Positions 1 through 9,985 are shown, numbered from the stretch's first letter. The stretch is 64,000 nucleotides of DNA from Notamacropus eugenii (GCF_028372415.1 NC_092873.1:357435134-357499133); one strand, 5' to 3'. Program-made: numbers and translations. The notes: generated by a model from the letters alone, not told the origin.

Positions 1-294
1 CCAAGGGAAGGTAAACTTTATGGCCAAATGCTGCCTTTTTTCCCTTGGGTTTACTGGCTACATTTCTTGCTCAAAGATCATGCTTTAAACCCAATTCACT
101 CTGGAGCTCATATACTGGACTACAAATCCCCACCCACTTAGCATAGAGTGAATGTAATAAGTAAATAGTAATTTGTTCTTCTTTTATCCAGGAACCCTGA
201 CGGTCTTCTCCTCCCAATTTGATCTTTTTTTCATTAAAGTAGCTATCCCTTGAGTAACTTAAAGAAGCGTATTAATTGAATGGGTGTATCTCAC

Positions 295-515
295 TCAAAG
301 TAAGATTGTGATAAGACCTTGGCCTGAAAGAGCCAGGGTCTCACATTGCATCCTGGGCCATCTCCAGTCATCCTGATGAATATGCTACTGGATGCATATG
401 ACTCAGGAAAAGAAAGTGAGGTTGGTGACCTTGCACAGCCCTCCCTCACTCAAATCAAAGTCAAGTCATCATCTTGATGTCATGGTCCTCTTCAAGAATG
501 AAGGACAAACACAGG
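295..515 (+). mobile_element. SINE-like remnant, marsupial type (tentative)
   Basis: The stretch contains a block about 'catcctgggccatctccagt' followed by a block ending in 'gaatgaaggacaaacacag'. From memory this resembles a SINE family abundant in marsupial genomes. No coding potential is seen. The family name and exact ends cannot be fixed without a repeat library. Confidence 0.45.
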
Positions 516-1448
516 GTCCAACAAGTAATATAACAATAGATACAAGATAGGGTTTAAGGGTTATGAATAGAAATTTTTTTGGAATTTGAGCTTCTCCTAT
601 ACAAGTTATCTTTTTAGAGTTTAGTTTCTCAGGATCCATGGCCATGGTAATGTCTAGTTTCCGTGTTTCAGATAATAACTCCCAGAATAGCCCCCAAAAT
701 TCTAGACAGTAATTCCCAGAATCAAAGTAATAAGAAATCCTATGGAGTCTGTGCCATAAGGGGCAATATAATGTGATATTTACTATGCTTGCAAAGAATG
801 ATGATATTGCTAAAGTTAACCTGTGAAGCCATTGTTGGCAATATGCCTTCTTCAACTGTTGCCTTATAAAGTGAGTAGGCACTGGTCAGTGAGTGGGGAA
901 GCCATGGGGAATCCATGGTGGAATCTGTGTGTGCCTTGACTCCCCCCCATCAAGGCTTAAGGGGATTTAGGGAAGTACACAAGCTGTGCCTGTCTCAACT
1001 GACCCTATAGAGACATAGGGGAAGTTACCCCTCCTTCTCATAGACCTCTGCAAGAAAGGTGATTAGGGAATGCTGAACTGGTACTCCCATTGTCAGTAAC
1101 CCTTGGAGAAGACTAGACTAGAATAAAGGTGATTATTAACCCCTCTGAAGGTGTCTGACTGTTTGACCAGATCAAGAATGAACCTGTTAGAGGCTAGAGT
1201 CCAAAAATTCCAGTGCCTCCCATGTATTATCTGTGAAACAGTGGTTTACTTTTTTATCTTCTGAGTGGGCATTTTTCTTTGGCTACTCTGAGCCTAGGCC
1301 TCCTGTAATATCATCTTTTGTCCCTAGATTGTTCCTATTGTCTTTGTGTGTCAAAATATATGTCACATAAGGTACCCCAAATCTATTACCTCTCTCTAAT
1401 GAATAGCATGTTTCATCATCAGTCCTGTGGAAGAAAATAAAGCAGGTA
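516..1448. other. Gene-free flank, possible decayed LTR
   Basis: No convincing exon is visible. Around 1090-1180 an AATAAA-containing, CT-poor stretch followed by a tract about 'gtgtctgactgtttgaccag' looks like the R/U5 part of an old retroviral LTR, but I could not identify terminal TG...CA ends or a target duplication. Treat it as unassigned intergenic DNA. Confidence 0.3.
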
Positions 1449-1695
1449 ATATCCATCAGCTGGGGATTGGCTGAACAAGTTGTGGTATACGATTGCAATG
1501 ATATTATTATGCTGCAAAACAGGTTGGGTTTGGTCTTGGCTGATGCTACTGGAGGCTATAAAAGTCTGGCAGTTTACCTGGTTCTGACCTGGATTGCTAC
1601 TGATTGCAGAGGATGATTTCAGAAAAACCTGAAAAGACTTACATGAACAAATTCAGAGTAAGGTGAACAGAAACAGGAGAATATTGTACACAATA
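1449..1695 (+). mobile_element. L1 3'-end fragment, interrupted
   Basis: Two parts match the same conserved L1 3' region that recurs at about 6000-6180. One part, near 1449-1515, has a 'tggctgaacaagttgtggta' core. The other, near 1606-1695, covers 'acaggagaatattgtacaca'. About 90 bp of unrelated sequence (roughly 1516-1605) separates them. The reading frame is broken, so this is a dead fragment. Confidence 0.6.
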
Positions 1696-2334
1696 GTTTA
1701 CTGATGGCATAGAAGCAACTTAGGAAAGAGACATTCATAACAAAGGAAGCAAAGTGATGTGTCCTTTTGCCTCACAACCAAACTTGAGGCTCAGTCTTGG
1801 TCTGGCTTTGGGGGGAGAAGCTACATACATAACAAAAAGGTACAAAATCACCTCTTTTAATGTTGATGACAAATCTGGAAAAGCTCAAGGCTACTAAGAA
1901 TATTTCCATTATTTTATTAAGGGTTTTTAATATGAAGAGAACTTATGTTGTACGTCTCCAACGTAGCCTGCCCCCTTCACCAATGCAGCCTGCCAGTGCT
2001 GGCTCCTTCGAGGACAGGTGAGGGGGAAGCAGGGTGGGGAGATGGGTTCGGCTGAGTGGGGCAGGCCCAGAGCCTGGCCCCTGGGGAAGCAAGTGGATGC
2101 CCCAGTCACAGTCGGAAACCTTGGGGAAGGAGGAAGACAGGATCAGCTGAATTCATAGTTCTTCCCAGAGAAGAGAAAGAGGGAGCAAAGGACCCTTATT
2201 GGCCCCTGATTCATCAAGGAAAAGTTGTCCTGACCTGGGTAGTCTATCCCCCCAGCCTAGAATAACATTGATTCGCATGCACCAAGGATCTGAGCATTTC
2301 TGCTAGGTCACACCAAGAAGAAAACAAGTTACCT
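1696..2334. other. Unassigned intergenic sequence with a GC-rich block
   Basis: Nothing recognisable is coded here. A GC-rich block at about 1950-2130 lies just upstream of the MCUR1 retrocopy and could be the degraded GC-rich first exon of that transcript, but I cannot align it residue by residue. Confidence 0.3.
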
Positions 2335-3797
2335 CCTTTCACCTCTTCAGGCAGTAAGAAGCTCTACTTCAACCCCATGCTGTAGTTAGTGCATGTGGAG
2401 GAAAATGGGTTTACCACTCAATAAACAGAAATCATTATCTCTGCATTAGCGAAGATCATGAACAGCAACATGGAGGTTGTCAGCCAGGATATGGTCACCA
2501 AGGTGCATTACATTAAATGAGAGGAAATCTTCTAGGAGATCACTGTATAGCAGATAATGTCTCAGATTGCTGGCATCAAAATGATATGATCATTTTAGGA
2601 AAGAGTGAAATTTCAACCCTCAGAGCAGAAAATGAGACATTAATACTTGAATTCCACCAGTTAAAACAGCAAATGTTGGATGAAATACTTAAAGTCCAGG
2701 AAGACAATATTGGATTTCAGACTAGAAAAGGGCACAGTGTAAGAACTGTATTCATTGAATGAAAGGAAGATACTTGAAACGAGATCAGAAGTATTAACAT
2801 TGCAGGTATAACTCCCAGCTCTTACTCAGAGAGACAGAAATATAGACACTGAAGTGACTGGCCTGAAAACCATGCTTGAATCCTACAAGCATGATAATTT
2901 TAAATATTTAGCAGATTCTGTATTTACATGCCTAACTGTAGCTCTTGGATTTTATCGTCTATGGATTTAAGTGTCTCCTCAAAAGGACTTGTATTGTCTT
3001 GCCTTAAGAATATGAGATTACTACTTTTTTCTTGTTTCAAATTTTAACTCTGATTTTAGTATTATGTTACTTTTAAGCAAATTATTATTTATAGCCAACT
3101 TTAAAGTGTCAAGAAATCCATTTTGTGGTTCTTTATCTTTTTCATATCCTTTGATCTTACTGGCATATTTATGAGGAAGATATAGTACAGAAGTACAGAA
3201 GAAACCACTTAGCTTGACTAGGGTGATGAACACCCTTCATATGCTTATGCCTTTAGGAATTTGCTACTAAAAAGTCATGGTGGCTTTATATATGACAGAG
3301 AGTCACAGACTAATCCAGGACCACAAAAATTTCTTTCCATCTTGACCCAAGCTTCTAGCAGCAGCAAATAGCTAGTGCATTGTATCAGTATGGTTTTATT
3401 TCAGTGCATTTTGTTGAAATCTGGATTGATTGCTGTGTTCACTAACAACTAAATTATTGTAGTATTTGTTGTTTGTGACATCCAGAGTTGCTTGACAAAG
3501 TGTGTTGCCATAGTAAGGAATCACTTCTTCTACCTCTTGAAGTAGTCTGGGGTTGTCTGTTTTTTTCTTCTTTCCCTATCAGTGGAATGATGTGGGAACT
3601 AATATTCTGTCATTTTCTAGTGACCTTGAAAAGTTGCTAGTGAAAAGCATAACAATGCTGTATTTCAGTTTTGTATAACAGTCTATTTCTTCCAGACTTT
3701 CACCCACTTTGTACAATGGAGATATTTAGTCGTGTTTCCATGGTGACATATGCACACCTAACTCAGCAGAAATAAAACTGGTCATTTAAAAAAAAAA
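2335..3797 (+). pseudogene. MCUR1: MCUR1 processed pseudogene (retrocopy)
   Basis: This intronless copy resembles mitochondrial calcium uniporter regulator 1, an inner-membrane coiled-coil protein of the MCUR1/CCDC90 family. Three blocks in reading order support it. The first, about 2360-2518, reads VEENGFTTQ, an in-frame stop, then ISALAKIMNSNMEVV and QDMVTK. The second, about 2590-2680, reads KSEISTLRAENE and HQLKQQ. The third is the C-terminal transmembrane segment LADSVFTCLTVALGFYRLW at 2908-2964, with a TAA stop at 2968-2970. Several in-frame stops and frame changes disrupt the reading frame. About 800 bp of 3' UTR follows, then AATAAA at 3771-3776 and a run of ten A at 3788-3797, which marks LINE-mediated retroposition of a spliced mRNA. 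The related CCDC90B is less likely, because the HQLKQQ block and the final LWI match MCUR1 as I remember it. The 5' limit is uncertain. Confidence 0.85.
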
Positions 3798-6580
3798 GTA
3801 TAATTGGCCAAATGGAAAAGGAAATACAAAAATCCTCTGAAGAAAACAACTCCTTAAAGAATACAACTGACCAAATGGAAAAGTACAAAATTTAATTGAG
3901 GAAAATAACACCTGAAAAGCTAGACTTGGGCAAGTGGAAGCTAATGAGTTTAAGAGACATCGTGAATCAATCAAATTCAAAAGAAAGAAAATATGGAAGA
4001 AAATGCAAAATACTTCATGAGAGAAACAAGTGACCTAGAAAATAGATCCAGGAGAGGCAATATCAGAATCACTGGACTATCTCAAAGCCAAAATCGAAAG
4101 GAGGACCTGGAGAGCAACTTTCAAGAAATTATCAAGGAAAACTGCCCTGATATCCTGTAACCAGAGGCAAAATGGGAATTGAAAGAATCAACTGATCATC
4201 TCAAGAAAGATATCTGAAAATAAAAATGCAAAGGAACATTATAGCCAAATGTCCAAACTATCTGGTAAAGGGGGAAAAAATACTACAAGTGGCCAGAAAG
4301 GAGCAATTCAAATATCAGGGAGTCACAATCAGAATCACACAGGACTTGGCAGGTGCAACATTAAAAGATCAGAGGTAATGGAACATGATATTTTGGAGGG
4401 TAAAGAAGCTAGGACTACAACCCAGAATCACTTAGCCGGCAAAATCATGCATAATACATCAAGGGAGAAAATGGCCATTCAACAAAAGATAAGGTTTTCA
4501 AGCATTCAAAGGAGAAGATTGCAACTAAACCAAAAATTTGGCCTCCAATATCAAGACCCAAGAGAAGAACAAACAATTAAAATAGGAAAAAACATAAGGG
4601 ATTTAAAAGAGCTAAACATTTATGTCTCTACGCAAGAAGAAGATACTTACCATTCTTACAAATTGAATCACTAACAGTACAGCTAAAAGCAATAAGATAT
4701 AAGGTGAAATTGAAGGAATGACATAAAATTAAGGAGAATAATGGGTGCAGAAAAAAGGGAGAGGTAGAATAGAGTAAATTATCTCAAATGAAGAGGTGAG
4801 AAACACCTATTACAATGGAGGGGAAAATGGGAGGGAAACTGAAAGGTATTGCATGAACTTTACTCTCATCAGTATTGAATCAAAGAGGGAATAATACACC
4901 CAATCAGTTGAATATAAACATCTATTTTACCCAGTAGGATGGGAAAAGGGGAGGAGATTAAGTAAAGCGGGCGAAGTGGGGGACTGACAGAAAGGAGGGC
5001 AGATCATGGGAGGGGATAGACAGAAGTAAAACATTGGAGAGGTGGGAAACGGTGAAAGGAGAGAAAAGTCAAACAGGAGGAAGAACCGGATAGAGGGAAA
5101 TACACAGGTAGAAACCAGAACTGTGAATGGGAATGGGAAGAACTCTCCCATAAAATAGGAGCAAATAGTAGCGTGGATCAAAACCCAGAATCCTACAATA
5201 TATTGTTTTCAAGGAAGCCACTTAAAGAAGAGAAACACATATAGAGTAAAGGTAAGGGGCTAGAGCAGAATCTACTATGTTTCAGCTGAAGTAAAAAAAA
5301 AAAATAGCAGGGGTAGCAATCCTGATCTTAGACCAAGTAAAAGTAAAAAGAGACCTAATTAAAAGTGATAAGGAAGGAAACTGAATCTTGCTAAAAGGTA
5401 CCATAGACAATAAAGCAATCAAAGTAGAAGAGCAAAGAATAGTCTACCTAGCAGATATATGGGGAGAGGAAGATTCATGACCAAACAAGAGATAGATAGC
5501 ATTACGAAATGTGGAACAGATAATTCTGATCACAATAAATTGAAAAGCTTTTATACAAACAAAACCAAGGCAACCAAGATAAGAAGGAAAGCAGAAAGCT
5601 GGGAAAGAATCTTTGTAACAAGTGCCTCTGATAAAGACTTCACTTCTCAAATATGTAGAGGACTGAGTCAAATTTACAAGAATACAAGTCATTCCCCAAC
5701 CTATAAATGGTCAAAGGATATGAATGCGCAGTTTTCAGATGAAGAAATCAAAGATATTTATAGGCATATGAGGAAATACTCTAAATCACATTTAACTGGA
5801 GAAATGTAAATTAAACAACTCTGAAATGCTATCTCACAACTATCAGATTGGTTAATATGACAAAAAAGGAAAATGATACATGTTGGAGAGGATGGGGGAA
5901 CATTGGAAAACCAATGCACTGTTGGTAGGAAAGGACCTACTTGTACAAGTATAAATGTATATGTGTGTGACACACACACACAGGCAAATATTGGAAACTG
6001 AAGGGATGCTCATTAATTGAGAAATGGATGAAGAAGTTGTGGCATATGAATGTAATGTAATGCTATTGGGCAATATGAAATGATGGATAGTCAGATGTCA
6101 GAAAAACCTAGAAAAACTTATCAAACTGATGCAAAGTGAAATTAGCAAAACCAAGAGAACACTGCACACTGTCAACAACATCGTGTGTTGGTCATCTATT
6201 AATGACTCAGCTTTTCTCTGCAACACAACAACCCAGGACAAACACAAAGAACTCAGGAAGGAAAATGCTGTCCATATCTAGACAAAGAACTGATGAACTC
6301 TGAATGTGGATTGAAGCTTTTTTTTTCACTTACTTAATTCTTTCTCACAGGTTTTTTTGTTTTGATCTATTTCTTCTTCCACAACTGAGATGAATATAGA
6401 AATATGTTTTGCATTATATCATATGTATAAACTTTATCAAGCTGCCAATAATTGTCAGAAGAAGGGAGGGAAAAGGAGGAAGAGAGGGAGAAAAATTTGT
6501 AACTCAAAATTTTGTAAAAATGAATGCTGAAAATTTTGTTGATATACAATTGTGATGGAAAAAATAAAGTACTATTTAAA
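3798..6580 (+). mobile_element. L1 retrotransposon, internally deleted and inactive
   Basis: L1 blocks occur in the expected order on the plus strand. ORF1 remnants span about 3798-4250, with a Gln/Glu/Lys-rich coiled-coil part and the motif ENRSRRGNIRITGL from 4038. A purine-rich block follows (about 4250-5180). The start of the ORF2 endonuclease lies at about 5190-5330 (YCFQGSH, YRVKVRG, RIYYVSAE). The ORF2 C-terminal region spans about 5600-5960 (KWSKDMNAQFSDEEI). The 3' end lies at about 6000-6580, with a G/A-rich tract near 6460-6490 and an AATAAA near the end. Reverse transcriptase is missing, and stops and frameshifts are common. The element begins directly at the poly-A of the MCUR1 retrocopy. 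Confidence 0.8.
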
Positions 6581-6617
6581 AGGGGGAAAAGAGATAGCCT
6601 GACACCAAAACCTCATC

Positions 6618-6623
6618 ATGGTT
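6618..6623. repeat. Left target-site duplication of the solo LTR
   Basis: The hexamer ATGGTT immediately precedes the LTR and is repeated exactly at 7226-7231. Confidence 0.85.
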
Positions 6624-7225
6624 TGTTGGGATTGGAAGCTCAATTCCGTGTGGACAGTCTCGGGCATGTAAAGGTGGGAGCTTCTAAATCTTAGAGCTCT
6701 CACGAGACCCCCCCAGGAAACGGCTGGGAATCGAGGTGAACCGAGCTATCTCGAGTAATTCCGCCTCTTCCCGTGAGAAACGTGATGGGAGAGAGATCTC
6801 CCCGCCCTCGAGATTGTCCCGGATTGGAGCACACCTAGTTACCTAACAGCACGGTATTTAGATGCAAACTATGCTGCTGGAGAGTTAAGTAGGATTGAGG
6901 AAGCCTGAAAGCTCTCTTAGCACGTGAGGAGCCAAGAGGACAGTAGGCTCCGCTTCTCTTCTTTCCTCTCTCCCCTCCCCCTCTCTCCCCGCTTGTACTT
7001 CTACTTCCAATCCCTTAAGATCCTAGCCTCCTTAGGAAATCTCCCCCTCTTCCTCCTAAGGAAGACCCCCCTGCACTTGTAACCGAGACCCTGAAATAAA
7101 GCTCAACACTTGTTCGACACTGGAACGTCCTTTCTCTCATATGAGCATCCGGTTTTGGCCAACCGAAGACCTCGGAGGTGAGATAAGAAGACTCGGGTAG
7201 CCCGCACAGGCCTCTAGGCCTGGCA
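6624..7225 (+). mobile_element. Solo LTR of an endogenous retrovirus
   Basis: This 602-bp element starts TGTTGGG and ends TGGCA, so it has the canonical TG...CA ends, and it is flanked by identical 6-bp duplications (ATGGTT at 6618-6623 and 7226-7231). An AATAAA at 7095-7100 lies about 125 bp from the 3' end, as expected for the R region. It is preceded by a CT-rich stretch at 6955-7000. No gag, pol or env sequence is present, so it is a recombined solo LTR. A 6-bp duplication is most typical of beta/ERVK-type integrases, but that class call is inference. Orientation follows from the AATAAA. Confidence 0.85.
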
Positions 7226-7231
7226 ATGGTT
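7226..7231. repeat. Right target-site duplication of the solo LTR
   Basis: This is an exact second copy of ATGGTT, directly after the terminal CA of the LTR. Confidence 0.85.
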
Positions 7232-7369
7232 TTTTAAAAAAAAGGATATTCCTGGTAAGATCACACCCTACATATGTTTCTAATATTTTCATTAATGGAA
7301 TACTTCTTTTCATGATTTTTCTGGTGGGAAATACAGGATGACCCAACCTGTTACTCTCTGACTCTGTTC

Positions 7370-8073
7370 GTGTTGGGGAAATAACTCAATTCCTTATATA
7401 ATTTGTGAATGAACAATTAGTATTACCTACATTATCATCACCACCACCACCATTATCATCTTTATTTGACAAATTTACAAGGACAAAGAAGTTTATGCAG
7501 AGGAGCAGAGTTTATTAAGACACAAGCAAGTAAGTCATTGGTGCAATGAAACAGTATAAGAATACTGAGAAAAAAAAGTAAAAATATGGGGAAATGTGAT
7601 TACAACAAATTAGAAGTATTATTAAAAGGAAGAAACACCGAGTGATTACACAAATAAAATCTCAATGATTAACACTTTAGATTCAATTCATCTGATAATG
7701 ATCAGAAAGGAGTAATTTCCGTAATGTCACTGCTTTTTCTCTGACAAAGAGTCAGAAGGAAAGCCAGGCAGAGTCACACGCTTGGACATCTGGAACAACA
7801 AATTCAGCGTAATTCCTCTCAGCAATGAGTGAAAACGGAACTGATACTTCACCTACAAAGATGTCAACACATGGTGTGAAAGAACACGACTGGATGGCAG
7901 ACAATGATATTACATGAAAGTCAGTATAATATTTTCAATGACAAGACGGAATTGGGACCATTTGGCAATAGGAGAAAGGTTGGCAAAAAAAATGACTACT
8001 AGGAAGATGACTGCTTCTAAGTATAATCACTGATCACTTTTAAAATGAAGGTGATCAACAAGACGATGAGTTA
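7370..8073 (-). other. Diverged 3' flank and 3' UTR of the first KRTAP gene
   Basis: About 700 bp aligns co-linearly with the segment that follows each array gene (for example 12569-13268) but differs at roughly a third of positions by eye. Shared landmarks are the ATTATCATCACCACC-type stretch (7431-7450), the minus-strand AATAAA (7511-7516), 'cctacaaagatgtcaacaca' (near 7850) versus 'cccacaaaggtgtcagcaca' in the array, and GTGATCAACA before the stop codon. It is the non-homogenised remnant of an older duplicated locus. Similarity starts at about 7370; before that the sequence is unrelated. Confidence 0.8.
7511..7516 (-). promoter_or_regulatory. Polyadenylation signal of KRTAP copy 1
   Basis: TTTATT on the plus strand reads AATAAA on the coding strand, 539 bp beyond the stop codon. 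It lies in the diverged flank but is conserved in position with the other copies. Confidence 0.7.
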
Positions 8074-8405
8074 CAGCAGCTGGTCCCACAACAGGTGGGC
8101 CTGCAGCAGGTAGTTTCACAGCAGCATGTTCTGCAGCAAGCTGGATGACAGCACGAAGGCTGGCAGCAACTAGAGTCACAGCAGCATGGCTGGCAGCAAG
8201 GTTGGCAGCAGCTGGGCACACAGCAGGTGGGCTCGCAACAAGTTGTGCGGCAGCAAACTGTTCTGCAGCATGTAGGTTGGCAACATGAAGGCGGGCAGCA
8301 GGTGGACGTGCAGCAAGACGGCTTACAGCAGGTTGTTCTGCAGCAGACTGTCCTGCAGCATGTTGGCTGGCAGCAGGTGGGAGCACAGCAGCAGGAGCTG
8401 ACCAT
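8055..8405 (-). CDS. KRTAP: Ultra-high-sulfur keratin-associated protein, copy 1 (KRTAP4/9-like)
   Basis: This is a single-exon gene of 116 codons. KRTAPs are hair-cortex or cuticle matrix proteins that crosslink keratin filaments through disulfides. The protein starts MVSSCCC and then runs almost entirely in pentapeptides of the form C-C-X-P/T-X ([35 protein letters not shown]). The period breaks at [11 protein letters not shown] (residues 66-76) and at RTCCC. It has 48 cysteines (about 41%), so it is in the ultra-high-sulfur class; the repeats most resemble the KRTAP4 and KRTAP9 families. I chose the ATG at 8405 because it sits in ACCATGG and leaves a 5' UTR of about 55 nt below the TATA box at 8486-8493. 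An in-frame ATG at 8456 lies at or just after the expected cap site. Unlike all other copies, it ends [10 protein letters not shown], because residues 112-116 lie in the diverged flank. Confidence 0.93.
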   Translation of the reverse strand: MVSSCCCAPTCCQPTCCRTVCCRTTCCKPSCCTSTCCPPSCCQPTCCRTVCCRTTCCEPTCCVPSCCQPCCQPCCCDSSCCQPSCCHPACCRTCCCETTCCRPTCCGTSCCNSSSC

Positions 8406-8485
8406 GGTCTGGGGTGGGGGAGGTTTCTGTGCAGTAGCAGAGGAACGGGTTTCCAAGAGTCTGAGGACGTCTCCTCTTCTAGGTC

Positions 8486-8493
8486 TTTATATA
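8486..8493 (-). promoter_or_regulatory. TATA box of KRTAP copy 1
   Basis: The minus strand reads TATATAAA, 81 bp upstream of the ATG. This places the cap site near 8460 and gives a short 5' UTR as is usual for KRTAP genes. Confidence 0.85.
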
Positions 8494-8500
8494 CCTGTTC

Positions 8501-8514
8501 CACCTCACAAGGTG
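8501..8514. promoter_or_regulatory. Conserved inverted repeat CACCT-N4-AGGTG next to the TATA box
   Basis: An inverted repeat of two E2-box-like half sites lies 8 bp upstream of the TATA box. It recurs at the same offset (96-109 bp upstream of the ATG) in all copies. ZEB/Snail-type factors bind CACCT, but any role here is inference. Confidence 0.35.
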
Positions 8515-8950
8515 AAATTGAGCCCATGCAGCAGCATCCTTCCTTGTTACTGTTTATTCCTTCGGTTCTAGAGCGTTGGACAATTATGTCGCTTCATGCT
8601 TGTTGACTAAGTGTCACTGGGAATCTTATTAGAATAAATGCCTTAGCTGACTCCTCCCCTGCATTCATCCTGTCGTTTTCTGCAGAGACAATAGAAAATT
8701 TTTCCTCAAGGAAATTCTTAAGCATCAAGGAAGTGTCAACCAGCGCTATGCAGAGTAGTCCCTTCACGTGATCATCAGATCCTGCCAGATCGTGGGTCAG
8801 ATGAAAATTATTTCACCGTCTCTTCTTCTTCCACCCTTGCTCGGTGGCAACTTTAAATGTAACAGGAAGCATACAAGTGAGAGCTTGTGACTCTGTGTCC
8901 GTATCACTGATTTTAGAGGTAGAAGTCCACGATAAAAATTCTACCGCGAC

Positions 8951-9085
8951 TACCTAGCTGCTACACGACTTTGTCCTACCTATCAGACTTCCGTGAACCT
9001 TAACTGCCTTCTCCGTAACATGAGGATAATAATACCTGTCCTGGGTTGCTTTGCAGGTTCTTGGAACATCTCATGAAGCTGCTGT
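8951..9085 (+). mobile_element. MIR-like SINE remnant (recurs in every unit)
   Basis: The core 'aacatgaggataataatacc' followed by a GGTTGCTTTGCAGG-type block matches the MIR core-to-3' region. The copy is old and diverged and predates the amplification, because it sits at the same offset in all 11 units (for example 14146-14280 and 19341-19475). Confidence 0.6.
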
Positions 9086-9847
9086 GAAAAATGTCGTCGG
9101 CCTCATTTTTCTGTTTTGCGAACTGCAACTCCTCATATTGGCTCTGTGATCCTGCTCACCTCACCAGACTTCTCCATGTCGAAATACCTCTCTGACTTTT
9201 GGAAAAGTCACCACCCCGGAATTCTTAAAGTTCCTCATATTTCAGGTCACTCTCTAAATGAATTCAGAGATACGGTCCTTTCACTTGACCCTACGCTAGA
9301 ATGGAAGTTTTCTGCGTTTTTCAGTTATTTCCCACCTCAGATGGTACCCAGCTTTGTGACAAACGAAACAGTGAAGCCAAAGTCCTATGCAGAAACTTGT
9401 CTCAGAAGGCATACATTCTGCTATCCTGATATTTCCCCATGTATCCCTGGTTAAGGAGGAAATACGTTTCTTTATCCGTTCTTCAGAACATCCAATGATG
9501 CTCTGCCATGTAATATGCAAAGGCATTTCCATCCTTAGTCCACCCTTTAGTCTGTGCCTTTGTTTTGCTTCAATAATTCTGAATCCCCTTCTTTTCACCC
9601 ACATGCCACTTCTTCCTGGTATCCTCATCAAGCTCAAGCACCTTGGATTAACGCTTCCTCTTATTTGACTTCTCTCCGGGTCTCTGTTCTCTGTCTCTCC
9701 TTCACTTTCACTGTGTCTCTGGACAAATATGAAGAAGACACGAAGGACGATGAGTTCTCACGAGAAGAAGTGTGTCTTCCTGAAATAGCCCACGTTTTGG
9801 GAGAATGCTAATGTTCTGAAATCACATTCAACTTTCCATCTCATTTT

Positions 9848-9985
9848 CAGCCTCACAACAACGCTGGCAGGAAGGTGCGATTCCATCCTCATTTCACTGA
9901 AGAGACTCCCATACGATAAGAAACTTCCCCCGGACTCCAAAATGCACAAGTGTTTGAGGTGACATTTGAACCTCCACCTCCCTTG
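9848..9985 (+). mobile_element. Second MIR-like remnant (recurs in every unit)
   Basis: The block 'agcctcacaacaacgctggc', then 'tcctcatttcactgaagaga' and a GACATTTGAACC-like end follow the order of a MIR element. It is strongly diverged. Confidence 0.5.

Noticed and set aside
469..882. 137-codon minus-strand frame as a possible gene
   Set aside because: No domain, no splice or promoter context, low-complexity mixed composition, and it overlaps the end of the SINE-like remnant.
2056..2265. Short plus-strand frame in the GC-rich block as a small gene
   Set aside because: No recognisable protein. The block may be the decayed 5' part of the MCUR1 retrocopy, but the alignment is too weak to call.
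4249..4674. 141-codon frame (MSKLSGKGG...) in the left flank as a possible gene
   Set aside because: It lies within the purine-rich part of the L1 remnant and is continuous with L1 blocks on both sides.
8027..8527. A 166-codon Ala/Pro-rich open frame (MGSISPCEV...) overlapping every KRTAP gene in another frame
   Set aside because: It starts upstream of the TATA box and translates the box itself (VYKD), so it cannot be on the KRTAP mRNA. It is open only because the cysteine-codon repeat lacks stops in that frame.
8227..8571. Gln-rich plus-strand frame ([10 protein letters not shown]...) recurring in all units
   Set aside because: It is the antisense reading of TGC/TGT-rich KRTAP codons. It has no promoter or start context of its own and recurs only because the DNA is duplicated.
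9116..9454. 112-codon plus-strand frame (MRTATPHIG...) and its neighbours, repeated every 5.2 kb
   Set aside because: No recognisable domain, it overlaps other random frames on both strands, and it is broken by small changes in unit 11. Repetition reflects unit duplication rather than selection on the frame.
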